Of a stretch of DNA of 64,000 nt, positions 34,185 through 42,883 are shown piece by piece. Source of the stretch: Bacillota bacterium (GTDB lineage: Bacteria; Bacillota; Clostridia; Christensenellales; Aristaeellaceae); contig JAEWVC010000056.1 in assembly GCA_023459275.1 (NCBI GenBank), positions 1 to 64,000 of the forward strand, in the 5' to 3' direction. Made by a program: the position numbers and the translations under genes. Every line of letters starts with the position of its first letter. Position 1 is the stretch's first letter. The notes below the pieces were generated by a model, which was not told where the DNA came from, searched no databases, and saw only the letters and a list, made by a program, of their open reading frames with translations.

Positions 34185-37100
34185 TTACAGGATGTCCAGC
34201 TTTTTAAAAAAGCCAAGCTTTGCGTTATAGGGATCCAGCGCTTCCAGCGCCTTTACCGCCTCCAAGGATGCAGCTTCCTCCTTAAGACCCTTGGCCCCCA
34301 GCGCCTTGAGAAGGAAGGCATCGGCCAGGTTCAGGCGGCGGACATCCAGTTCAAAGGGCAGCGGCGCGGCCATGCCCACGCCGAAGTAACCGTACAGGTG
34401 GGCCGTTTTTTCCTTTTGGGCAGCGGTATCCATCATTGCCTGAAACACCTTTTCCGCCTTTTGCGCATCGTTAAGCCTGCCGTATGCCAGGCCGGCAAAA
34501 TAGCTGATTTCCGTTACCTGATCCGGCTGCCCGGCCGCTTTTTGATAGGCCTGCTCCGCCTGTTCTTTCTGCCCTGCGGCCTCCAGCGCAAGGCCGGTAC
34601 AGTAGTAGATATTTCCCTCCTGGGCGCTGTAGTGGCGCCCTTCGCCATAGTTGGCCGGATAGACAAGCGCCGTTTGATACCAGTCAAGCGCTTTTTCGGT
34701 ATCGCCGGCCAAGTGCGCCGCACGGCCAAGGAGGGTATACAGCCAGCCGTGGTGGCGCGTCAGTTTGCCCTCGCCGCCTTCATAAATGTTAAACCGCTTG
34801 GAAAGCAGCAGTTCCCGGGCACGTTCGTATTGGCCGTCCTGGGTATAGAGGATGATGTAATCCAGATAGCAGTCATCCCGCTCCCTGACCAACGCCTCGT
34901 GGCTTTCAAGCAATGCCAGGCGGTCTTTGACCGATACGCCGGTATTTTTGTAAAGCTGCAGAAGCTCATACAGGATGCGGGCGTTTTGGGGAGCCAGGCG
35001 AAGGGCCTTTTCCAGGGAAGCCTTCGCATCCTCCCGCCTGCCCAGATGGTCAAAGTACGCCTGCGCCAGGTTCCGGTAGGTAAAGGCATCATGGGGATGA
35101 AGCGCCGCGGCTTTTTCCCAGGCATCCGCGGCCGCCTGATAGTTCATGCGATCATAATACAGGCAGCCCAGCAGGTAGGCGGCCTGCCACGCTTCCCGGC
35201 TGAGGACGGAGATATCCTCAAGCCGGTTGGGGAAGCAAAGGGCAAGCGCCATAGAACGCGGCTGTTCGCCGGTCAAAGCTGCAAGGTGGTAAAGAATCAT
35301 TTGGGAGGGTGCGGTGCAGGCATTCAAAACGCGGACCGCCTCGCTAATAAGCCCGGCCCGTTTAAAGTCCAGCGCCGCGTCGATCACATCCTCCGGCCGG
35401 GACAGCAGGAAATCACCGGCGGGTTCGCCAGTCAAAAGGAAACGGGCAAAGCGGGCATAGGCATCCTGGGGCGACAGGGCAAGCACCGCGCCAATCCTGC
35501 CCGTATCGCCGGTGAGATAGCCCAGCAGCGTGCCGGCAGCAAAATGGTGGATATTTGTTTCCAGGCAGAGGCGCAGTTTTTCGACAGCCATGTCCCTGCG
35601 GCCCTTCAGGCAGTCGATGCAGGCCATTTCGTACAGGCAGGCGCTGCGCAGGCCGTACTGCCAGGAAGCGTCGGCGTAAAGATCGTACGCCTGATCAATC
35701 TGGCCCTGAAGGCGCAAAAGGCGGGCAAGGTCATAGACGGGTTGGGGATCGGCGGGGTTATCATTGCGCATCTTCAGCCGCTTTACCGCACGCTCAAGAT
35801 ACATGCGGGCCGTTTCGAAATCCCCTTTTTCGGTAAAAAGGCGGCCCATGGCATGGTTGCAGCGAAGGTCCCCGGGATCCCGCCTGAGCGCTTCCCGGTA
35901 GTAATCCTCGGGATCATAGGTGTGGTGCTTGTATTGCTCAAGGTGCGCGCCGTGAAGGTACAGTTCCTCAAGACTTGCGACATCCTTGGGCTCCGGGGGG
36001 ATGGAGCGGGCCTTGGGGGGCTGCTTCCGGCCCTTGGGAACCGGCTGGTAGGCCGCCAGCTCTTCTCCCTCCCGGCTGAAAAGGGCGGCGCGGACTTCCG
36101 TTTCCACCGTCCCTTCGGGAAGGGGAACGGTGCGCAAAATATGCTGCTGCGGGGAAAGATCGCAGGTCTCTTCAAAAATCGTTTTTCCCCGGACAGTGAC
36201 AACGAGCCTTGCGCCGGGCCGGGCGCTGGTTGTGATGGCCCCTGCGTTCAGCGTACCGTCTTTGACGGCAAGGGAAAGGGCGGCTTCCCGGGTTGCGTTT
36301 TTTGCTTCGCCGATGCCGGAAATGGGATACCAGACCTGCTTGAAGGTTTTCATTTCCCCCGGCATGATATAGGTGAAATCGGGCTGGTTATCGGTGAACA
36401 CGCCGGTCATCAGCTCAATGTAGCGGTCGCCGTTGTCGGTAAGGTTCTGGCACCAGGCGCGGCCGAAATCGCCGTCCCCCCAGGTCCACATCTTTTTGCC
36501 CACCGAATAATGGTGGTCGGACACTGTTACCGTGCCCGCGTTTGCCGCAAAATCATACCCGCCCAGGAAATCCATCCGGGACTGGCCGCGCATGACCATC
36601 ACGGAGGTGGGCAGCTTGATGTTGGAAAACCAGGTGGCGTCTGTGCCTTCGCCATAGTCGAAAGGCCTCGCCGTATGAAAAACGCCCTTCATGACCGGAA
36701 AGGAGATCACGGCCCGGCGGTCATGGTCGTTGCCGTATTCAACATCCGGCGGGAAGGTGGCTTTGTACCTGGGATGCACCCGTACGGCCAGGTTGTTCCA
36801 CCACATGAAGGGCAGCGGCGCGTCGGTCCGGTTGTAGACAACAGCTTTGGCTTCCACAATGGAGCTGCCGGGGTACACGGTGATGCCCACCGTGCCGCGC
36901 ATGCGGTGGAAGGGCTCCGCTTCACCCATCCAGCAGGTTTTCGAGCCGTCGGGATGGGTTTGGAGCGTTGCCTCCGTCGGCATGAAGGTGGTGGGGCGGT
37001 GGTGCTGGGGCCAGTTGAATTCCACGCCGCCGGACACCCAGGGCCCGGCCAGGCCCACCATGGCGGGCTTGATGACGGTGTTTTGATAAATGAATTCATA

Positions 37101-37364
37101 ACCGTTGTGCTTTGCTTTGGCGCCGTGTATCTTTCCGCCCAGTTCCGGCAGCAAGACCACTTCGATGTACTCATTCTCCAGGGTCACGGCGTCATAAGCC
37201 TTGTCCACCGCCTGGTTGGACAGCTTATCGGTATAAGGAAGGGGATACACCCGCCCCGTTGCGCCCTGGTAAGCTTTCTTTTCCAGGAAAAAGGGCAGCT
37301 CGTTGGGTGTGCCCGGCACATAGGTTGGAATAATCAGGGGCTTGCGGGTCATTTGGACAGGCAT
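34185..37364 (-). CDS. DUF5107-TPR protein, locus 2
   Basis: 1,059 residues with no signal peptide. The DUF5107 domain fills about 1-420 with ELGGKIHGA (74-82), IKPAMVG (98-104) and EFNWPQHHRP (115-124), matching the same motifs in the locus 1 paralogue. A linker rich in Pro/Lys (about 445-470) is followed by tetratricopeptide repeats to the C-terminus. The ATG at 37364 follows AAGGAGA by seven bases; the frame is open further upstream to 37691, but that part overlaps the GH50-like gene and lacks family character. It lies between the GH50-like and GH36 genes of one operon. Function is unknown; sugar binding or cleavage in the cytoplasm is an inference from fold and context. Confidence 0.85.
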   Translation of the reverse strand: MPVQMTRKPLIIPTYVPGTPNELPFFLEKKAYQGATGRVYPLPYTDKLSNQAVDKAYDAVTLENEYIEVVLLPELGGKIHGAKAKHNGYEFIYQNTVIKPAMVGLAGPWVSGGVEFNWPQHHRPTTFMPTEATLQTHPDGSKTCWMGEAEPFHRMRGTVGITVYPGSSIVEAKAVVYNRTDAPLPFMWWNNLAVRVHPRYKATFPPDVEYGNDHDRRAVISFPVMKGVFHTARPFDYGEGTDATWFSNIKLPTSVMVMRGQSRMDFLGGYDFAANAGTVTVSDHHYSVGKKMWTWGDGDFGRAWCQNLTDNGDRYIELMTGVFTDNQPDFTYIMPGEMKTFKQVWYPISGIGEAKNATREAALSLAVKDGTLNAGAITTSARPGARLVVTVRGKTIFEETCDLSPQQHILRTVPLPEGTVETEVRAALFSREGEELAAYQPVPKGRKQPPKARSIPPEPKDVASLEELYLHGAHLEQYKHHTYDPEDYYREALRRDPGDLRCNHAMGRLFTEKGDFETARMYLERAVKRLKMRNDNPADPQPVYDLARLLRLQGQIDQAYDLYADASWQYGLRSACLYEMACIDCLKGRRDMAVEKLRLCLETNIHHFAAGTLLGYLTGDTGRIGAVLALSPQDAYARFARFLLTGEPAGDFLLSRPEDVIDAALDFKRAGLISEAVRVLNACTAPSQMILYHLAALTGEQPRSMALALCFPNRLEDISVLSREAWQAAYLLGCLYYDRMNYQAAADAWEKAAALHPHDAFTYRNLAQAYFDHLGRREDAKASLEKALRLAPQNARILYELLQLYKNTGVSVKDRLALLESHEALVRERDDCYLDYIILYTQDGQYERARELLLSKRFNIYEGGEGKLTRHHGWLYTLLGRAAHLAGDTEKALDWYQTALVYPANYGEGRHYSAQEGNIYYCTGLALEAAGQKEQAEQAYQKAAGQPDQVTEISYFAGLAYGRLNDAQKAEKVFQAMMDTAAQKEKTAHLYGYFGVGMAAPLPFELDVRRLNLADAFLLKALGAKGLKEEAASLEAVKALEALDPYNAKLGFFKKLDIL

Positions 37365-37386
37365 AGGACATCTCCTTGTCTTTTTA

Positions 37387-39429
37387 TTACAGCATGCGGT
37401 GAAGGGGAACAGGCGGACAGAGGGCCTCTTCCTGCCCGTCAAGCAGCGGGTACATCCTGCGGGCAAAATCTTCGCACGCCTTGACAACTTCCTCATAGGG
37501 GCGGTTGCACACATCGATGAGGCCGATGTTGTAGCATTCGCCGTCAAAGCGGCCCAGAAGGGGCTGGTCGTTATATTCAAAATAATGGATGCCCACAAGG
37601 TTCCGGCTCTTGGTGGCCTGCTCGCTGTAGTAGCGCATGGCACAGGCTCTTTGCCGCACATTATCCGCGTACAAAAGGCCAAAGGCATCAAGGCCGCTGT
37701 CCTTTGCGCCGATATGCCACTCCCCCACCATCATCGGCATATCAAGGGACGCCCCCATGGCGCCGGCTGCCGTCGCGGGCTCCGCGGCATAGCGGTTGAA
37801 AGAAAACACATCAAAATAATCCGGCTTTGCGCCCAGCAATTTTGGGGAGGGATGGCTGTACCGCATGCCAAGATTCAGATGGTTGGGGTCCGCCCGGCGC
37901 AAAGCACTGCTGACGGTGCGCCCATATGCCTCCACCAGCTCTTTGTGAAAAGCGGCGAAATCCTCCCGGCTTCCGGCGGTCTTTTCATCCAGGCCGGCCG
38001 CGGGAACAAGAAGGCCGTCAAAACCGCCGTATTGGGTCCCCCAGGCCCTGTTGAGGCTATGGATGTCTCCGTACTTCCTGCGCATGCGGTCAATGAATGC
38101 GTATTTGGAGGCCAGGGGCTGGGCGCTGGCCATCAGCCGTTCGGTTAGATTAATATCGGCAAAGAACCATTCCGGCTCATTGGTGACGAAATAGCCGATC
38201 AAAAAAGGGTCATCCTTTAGCGGGGCCAGCTCTTTTTGCGCGAACGCATCGCACCGCTCACGGTATTCCTGGCTGAACACATCGGGGAAATCGCGGAAAA
38301 TGCGTTTGTCCGTCAGCGGAAAAAACTTCAGCGTCCACACATAGGGGATTTTTGCCCGGGCCAGATAGGCGGCGGTTTCTTCGTCCCCGTACTCGTTGAC
38401 GCCCACCCCGATGGTGTTGAAGCCCCAGCGCTTCAAACGGGCTGCGTTGATATCCACCCAGGCGTTCCACCAGTCCGGGCCGAAGGCGCGGATCATGTTG
38501 GCCCGGGCAAAATTAAACAAGCGGTGCTCTTGAGCGCCCTCCCGGCCGTTGCGCACCACGTATTGGGGGATGCGGTCCGCGCCGGTCCAGGCAGCCGCAA
38601 ATTCCCCACCGGGATCTGGCAGCCAGTCGTGCAGCGCCTGCAGCCCTTCCGTAAGCCCATAGATGCCCGTGCGGGCACCGTAGCATACGCCGTTGCTGAA
38701 AAAGGCATAGCCGTCCGGATCAACAAGCCACCAGCGCCGGCCGTCAAAGTGGGTGCGGAACCAGCCGGTTGCCCCGAACTGCTTTTTGAGCCAGCCGCCA
38801 TACCCGGACCAGTCCCGGGGATAACCGCCGTCCGTCCGCGCCTGCTGCCGCTGGGAGTGCAGGTACGCTATCATCGCCTGGGGTCCGGAAGCCTTGCCTG
38901 CCCATACCCTGTCTTTGCGCTGGCCCAGTTCGTCCACAACGGCCTTGCCCGCCACCTGCGCTTCCGGCGGGGCATCAAGGAGGGCCGCTACGTGCAGGAT
39001 GACCGTCTCAAGCGCTTCCCCGGCGACCGTAAGCCGCAGGGAGGAAACCTGGGCGCGGGTCATGGGTTTGCCCCGGATGCCCCCCTTGAAAATACCGGGG
39101 CGGGGCGGAAGAAAGGCGCTTTGGGCCATCAGTGTTTTTTCGCCGATGGGAAAGGGAACGCTTACGCGGCAGTCCGGCAGCATCCGGTAATGCAGGGATA
39201 GAACGGCGCCGGGGGAAGCGGGACTGAAAAACTCCAAGGTGGCAAGAGGCTGCTTTCCGCCTTTTGTTTCCATCTCCAAAACATAGTATTCATAGGCTTC
39301 CCAGCCCGCGGGAAGCGGCAATTCCAAAATGACCTGCCCCTCCCTGGCCGCAATGGGAAGGCCGGCATGGCTTTTTTCCCCCTGCTCTTGTACCGGAATG
39401 GACGCCGGGGGAATCGCGAGCGGCTGCAT
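37387..39429 (-). CDS. Clan GH-A glycosidase, GH50/agarase-like, locus 2
   Basis: 680 residues. After an N-terminal beta domain, WWLVDPDGYAFFSNGV (about 235-250) opens the catalytic barrel. The probable acid/base Glu is in YFVTNEPEWF, and the probable nucleophile Glu in MMVGEWHIGAKD, where locus 1 has GEFHFGALD. HYFEYNDQPLLGRFDGE follows as in locus 1. GH50-like text suggests action on beta-linked galactose polymers, but the specificity is unknown. The ATG at 39429 has GGGGAGGG five bases upstream. It leads the GH50-like, DUF5107-TPR, GH36 operon and is divergent from its own regulator. Confidence 0.75.
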   Translation of the reverse strand: MQPLAIPPASIPVQEQGEKSHAGLPIAAREGQVILELPLPAGWEAYEYYVLEMETKGGKQPLATLEFFSPASPGAVLSLHYRMLPDCRVSVPFPIGEKTLMAQSAFLPPRPGIFKGGIRGKPMTRAQVSSLRLTVAGEALETVILHVAALLDAPPEAQVAGKAVVDELGQRKDRVWAGKASGPQAMIAYLHSQRQQARTDGGYPRDWSGYGGWLKKQFGATGWFRTHFDGRRWWLVDPDGYAFFSNGVCYGARTGIYGLTEGLQALHDWLPDPGGEFAAAWTGADRIPQYVVRNGREGAQEHRLFNFARANMIRAFGPDWWNAWVDINAARLKRWGFNTIGVGVNEYGDEETAAYLARAKIPYVWTLKFFPLTDKRIFRDFPDVFSQEYRERCDAFAQKELAPLKDDPFLIGYFVTNEPEWFFADINLTERLMASAQPLASKYAFIDRMRRKYGDIHSLNRAWGTQYGGFDGLLVPAAGLDEKTAGSREDFAAFHKELVEAYGRTVSSALRRADPNHLNLGMRYSHPSPKLLGAKPDYFDVFSFNRYAAEPATAAGAMGASLDMPMMVGEWHIGAKDSGLDAFGLLYADNVRQRACAMRYYSEQATKSRNLVGIHYFEYNDQPLLGRFDGECYNIGLIDVCNRPYEEVVKACEDFARRMYPLLDGQEEALCPPVPLHRML

Positions 39430-39481
39430 GAAATCCCTCCCCTATCAACCCTTATTCAAAGTCTGGCTCCTTGATGGGCGC

Positions 39482-39570
39482 ATTGTAGCATTGGCCTTCA
39501 TTCTGCCGCAAGACAGATTTCCGGGAAAATTTCCCGGCGAGTTGACACAAGGCTTGCGGGTTGCTATCCT
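39482..39570. promoter_or_regulatory. Divergent promoters and shared palindrome, locus 2
   Basis: Plus strand: TTGACA (39542-39547), 17 bp, TATCCT (39565-39570) for the regulator. Minus strand: TTGCGG (39506-39511), 18 bp, TACAAT (39482-39487) for the GH50-like operon. Between them is the palindrome CCGGGAAAATTTCCCGG (39521-39537), centred 13 bases from the regulator -35 and 18 bases from the operon -35, the same geometry as in locus 1 although the palindrome sequence differs. Confidence 0.72.
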
Positions 39571-39595
39571 ACTTTCGGATAGGGAGGGGACAGGG

Positions 39596-40729
39596 ATGCG
39601 GATACCGATCCTGATTGAGCCGTCCTTTGATCAGGCTTCCGTATGGTGCGGACAGATGCGCGCCGGGATCGAGGCGGAAGCCGCCAGAAAAAAATATGAG
39701 ATTCTGCTCCTTGACGGGCAGCGCTACCGGGAGATCGATGATGGCGTCGTTTTTCCGGAACGGCGGCTGCTTGTGCTGATCGGCACCTCGCCATCCTGGA
39801 TCCCGCAGGCGCTGGCGTTTTTGCAGGAGCGGCGCGTGGAAGTGATCCTGGCCAGCTACCAGCCGCCGGAGAACATGCTTTTGCGGGGTATTGTGCGGAT
39901 GGACTATGTTTCAGGCGTTTCCATGCTGCTTCAGTACATGCGCTCCTGCTCAAAAACACGCACGGCGCTGTACGGATGCTGTAAAAATTCCTCTACGGAT
40001 GAGATCAAGGCAGGCGCGTTCACACGTTTCCTGGCTGCGGAGGGGGACCTTCGCCCGGAAAGCGCCGTGTTTTATAACGATGTGACACTGGCCGAATGCT
40101 ATGGCGTCTTCCGGGAACAAAGGGAGCGTTTTGACTCGGTGATTTGCGTAAATGATGTGGCTGCGGCGTCTCTTATTACCCATCTTGGGCGCGACGGCGT
40201 GCCCGTGCCGGGCAGGCTGTATGTGGCCGGCTTTGGGAACACCGAAATCGCTCGGCTTTTCCGCCCCGGCATCACCATCGCCACGCTGGACCATGAGGCC
40301 GTTGGGCGGCAGCTTGTATCGCTGTACACCTACCTGTTCCGCAGCGAAACGGATGCTATGGTAACCGTCCGGGTCAAGTGCCGCCTGAACATCAATGAAT
40401 CGACGGCCCATACCCCCGCCGTTGCCGGATATATGCCCTCCCTCCCGCTTCCTCAGACCGGAAATGGGAAGGACTTTTATCAGGATGACGAGGTGCGGGC
40501 CTTTACCCGTTTGGAAAAGCTGCTGGTTCAGTGTGATGATTTTGATCTGGCCATCCTCCGCGGCCTGATGGCGGAGGAGACGTACGAGGGCCTTGCCGAG
40601 CGGCTGGACGCCCCTTTGACGACGCTGCGCTACCGGGTGAAGCGGATGGCGCAATGGGCGGAGGCGGATTCCAGAAGCGGATTGACGGCCTTCCTGCGGG
40701 ACAACGGATTCGCCGGGCTCATTGTATAA
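39596..40729 (+). CDS. One-component regulator: LacI-like sensor with C-terminal HTH, locus 2
   Basis: 377 residues, collinear with the locus 1 regulator: same N-terminal IPILIEPSFDQASVWC opening, VILASYQPPEN near 80-90, VICVNDVAAASLI near 180, TIATLDHEAVGRQ near 225, and a C-terminal helix-turn-helix at about 315-365 (AEETYEGLAERLDAPLTTLRY). No N-terminal LacI DNA-binding domain. The ATG at 39596 follows GGGAGGGG; upstream in-frame starts lie beyond the promoter TTGACA-17-TATCCT. It is divergent from the GH50-like operon and precedes the locus 2 ABC importer. It probably senses an imported sugar directly. Confidence 0.8.
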   Translation: MRIPILIEPSFDQASVWCGQMRAGIEAEAARKKYEILLLDGQRYREIDDGVVFPERRLLVLIGTSPSWIPQALAFLQERRVEVILASYQPPENMLLRGIVRMDYVSGVSMLLQYMRSCSKTRTALYGCCKNSSTDEIKAGAFTRFLAAEGDLRPESAVFYNDVTLAECYGVFREQRERFDSVICVNDVAAASLITHLGRDGVPVPGRLYVAGFGNTEIARLFRPGITIATLDHEAVGRQLVSLYTYLFRSETDAMVTVRVKCRLNINESTAHTPAVAGYMPSLPLPQTGNGKDFYQDDEVRAFTRLEKLLVQCDDFDLAILRGLMAEETYEGLAERLDAPLTTLRYRVKRMAQWAEADSRSGLTAFLRDNGFAGLIV

Positions 40730-40756
40730 AGGGGAAAAGGATACGCGGCAATTACG

Positions 40757-40794
40757 CGCCCGCCGGACAGACTCGCCTGCCCGGCGGGCGTTTT
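40757..40794 (+). terminator. Intrinsic terminator after the locus 2 regulator
   Basis: A perfect 10-bp stem CGCCCGCCGG/CCGGCGGGCG (40757-40766 with 40781-40790) is followed by TTTT. It separates the regulator from the ABC importer operon. Confidence 0.8.
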
Positions 40795-40889
40795 CCATAT
40801 CGTGGGTTTCATTCGGCGGTATACGGAATGTATTGAATATCCGGCAGCCTTTGTCCCGAAAGGACTATGGTTTGTCCGCGTTTGCGCAT

Positions 40890-40918
40890 TTACGGGGCCA
40901 AAATCCGGATGCTATAAT
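40890..40918 (+). promoter_or_regulatory. Promoter of the locus 2 ABC importer operon
   Basis: TTACGG (40890-40895), 17 bp, TATAAT (40913-40918), about 50 bp before the first permease gene. The -10 is consensus and the -35 weak, which fits activator control. I find no copy of either regulator palindrome at the 13 or 18 base positions, so another regulator, such as the AraC-type protein downstream, may control it. Confidence 0.6.
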
Positions 40919-40967
40919 CAAGGCAGGGTTCGGAGACGAAAACGGCATATGAGAAAGGGAGCAATAA

Positions 40968-41912
40968 ATGAGCAACCTACCGGCCGGGCGCAGCTTGCCA
41001 AGATCCAGGCAAAGGCCGCTGTTTCGCAGGATCGTTGAGAGCTGGCAGATATATTTGCTGATCCTACCGGCGATCCTGTACATCTTCTTGTTTTATTATA
41101 TGCCTATGTCGGGGCTGCAGATCGCCTTTAAGGATTACCGGGTATCCAAGGGCATCTGGGGCAGCAGTTGGGTGGGGTGGAAGTATTTTATCAAGTTTTT
41201 CAACTACCCCCACTGCTGGAAGATCATCAGGAACACCTTGGTAATCTCGCTGTATTCCCTGGCAACCTTTCCGCTTTCCATCATCCTTGCGCTTTTTATC
41301 AATGAGCTGAACGGATCCCGCTTCAAAAAGACCGTGCAGATGGTGACCTACGCCCCCCACTTCATCTCCACGGTAGTGCTTTGCTCCATGGTGACGCTGT
41401 TCCTGAACCGCTCCAACGGGCTGCTGAACAATTTTGCGGAGCTGTTGGGCGGGGCGCGGGTGGATTATCTTGGCACGCCCGCCTACTTTGCCTCCATCTA
41501 TGTATGGAGCGGCGTATGGCAGGATGTCGGCTGGGGGACCATCATCTATTTGGCCACGCTGTCCGGCGTCTCGCCGGAATTGCACGAGGCGGCGCACATC
41601 GACGGCGCCAACCGGCTGCAGGTGATATGGCATGTGAACATCCCTTCCATCATGCCCACCATCATCATCATGCTGATCATGAGCTGCGGGCGGATCCTGA
41701 CCGTAGGGTTTGAAAAAATCTATCTCTTGCAAAACGCGCTGAACCTGGATGTATCCCAGGTGATTTCCACCTATACCTATGAGATCGGCTTGTTGGGCGC
41801 CCAGTACAGCTACTCCACAGCCATCGGCCTGTTTAATACGGTCGTCAACGTTACGCTGCTGGTTATCGTCAATACGGTGGCCAGGTACACGTCCGACGTT
41901 TCGCTGTGGTGA
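40968..41912 (+). CDS. Sugar ABC permease, LplB/YteP type, locus 2
   Basis: 314 residues with six membrane helices after a basic N-terminus. The EAA coupling loop HEAAHIDGANRLQVIWH lies near 209-225 and FEKIYLLQNALNLDVSQ near 249-265, both typical of LplB. It forms the channel with the next gene product. The ATG at 40968 follows AAGGGAG. It is the first gene of a four- or five-gene plus-strand unit. Confidence 0.9.
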   Translation: MSNLPAGRSLPRSRQRPLFRRIVESWQIYLLILPAILYIFLFYYMPMSGLQIAFKDYRVSKGIWGSSWVGWKYFIKFFNYPHCWKIIRNTLVISLYSLATFPLSIILALFINELNGSRFKKTVQMVTYAPHFISTVVLCSMVTLFLNRSNGLLNNFAELLGGARVDYLGTPAYFASIYVWSGVWQDVGWGTIIYLATLSGVSPELHEAAHIDGANRLQVIWHVNIPSIMPTIIIMLIMSCGRILTVGFEKIYLLQNALNLDVSQVISTYTYEIGLLGAQYSYSTAIGLFNTVVNVTLLVIVNTVARYTSDVSLW

Positions 41913-41923
41913 GGTGGAAGAAG

Positions 41924-42835
41924 ATGGCTATCAACAGAAAGACAAGAGCCGACAGGGTATTCGATGTTATCAACGTTGTCTTTATGGTGGTTTTACTGGT
42001 TGTGATGGTCTATCCCCTGTATTTTATCGTGATCGCATCCATCTCCGATCCCTACATGGTGGCCAAGGGAAAGCTGTTTCTTCTGCCCAGCGGCATTACG
42101 CTGGAGGCATACGCCAATACGTTCAAGGAGTCCAGGATCTGGCTCGGCTACCGGAATACCATCTTATATACGGTTCTCGGGACGCTGTTCAGTTTGGTGC
42201 TGACCATCCCCAGCGCCTACGGCCTTTCCAAAAAAAAGCTGCCCGGCCGCGCGCTGCTCGGGATATTCTTTCTGATCCCTGTCTATTTCAACGGCGGGCT
42301 TATCCCCACCTACCTGCAGATGAAGCAGTACAACATGGTCAACCAGTGGTATTCGCTGATTATGATCGCGGCATCCAGCGTGTACAACATGATCGTGACC
42401 CGCGTGTATTTTCAAAGCACGGTGCCGGAGGAGCTGTACGAATCGGCCCGCATCGACGGCGCCAATGAGCTGCGGACGTTTTTCAGCATCGCATTGCCCC
42501 TGGCCAAGCCTATTATCGCCGTAATGACGCTGTTTTTTGCCGTGGCCCGCTGGAACGATTATTTCAACGCGTTGGTCTACGTAACAAAAAACAATTATCT
42601 GCCATTGCAGATGGTGCTGCGCTCCATCCTGCTCCAAAGCCAGGCGGCGCTGCAGCAGGTGGATACCTCCTCCATGGATGCGGAGGCCATCAAGAACGCG
42701 GCCAGGCTTTCCTACATGGCGGAGGCCATGAAGTATGCGCTGATCTTTATTTCCTCCGCGCCGCTGCTGGCGGCATACCCCTTTGTGCAGAAGCATTTTG
42801 TCAAGGGAATGCTCATTGGTTCGGTCAAGGGATAA
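41924..42835 (+). CDS. Sugar ABC permease, LplC/YtcP type, locus 2
   Basis: 303 residues, six membrane helices, MalG-type loop YESARIDGANELRTFF near 172-187 and the family end VQKHFVKGMLIGSVKG. I chose the ATG at 41924, which has GAGGTGG six bases upstream; a GTG at 41906 would overlap the previous gene. The spacing of 11 bp from the LplB-type gene indicates one transcript. As in locus 1, no ATPase gene accompanies the permeases. Confidence 0.9.
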   Translation: MAINRKTRADRVFDVINVVFMVVLLVVMVYPLYFIVIASISDPYMVAKGKLFLLPSGITLEAYANTFKESRIWLGYRNTILYTVLGTLFSLVLTIPSAYGLSKKKLPGRALLGIFFLIPVYFNGGLIPTYLQMKQYNMVNQWYSLIMIAASSVYNMIVTRVYFQSTVPEELYESARIDGANELRTFFSIALPLAKPIIAVMTLFFAVARWNDYFNALVYVTKNNYLPLQMVLRSILLQSQAALQQVDTSSMDAEAIKNAARLSYMAEAMKYALIFISSAPLLAAYPFVQKHFVKGMLIGSVKG

Positions 42836-42883
42836 GCGGCGCGTATGCCGTTTCATATATCCAAAACAAAAGGAGGAAGGGTT

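Noticed and set aside
33582..37484. 1,300-residue open frame on the plus strand
   Set aside because: It is antisense to the DUF5107-TPR gene; the composition reflects complementary codons of a GC-rich gene, with no ribosome binding site or family similarity.
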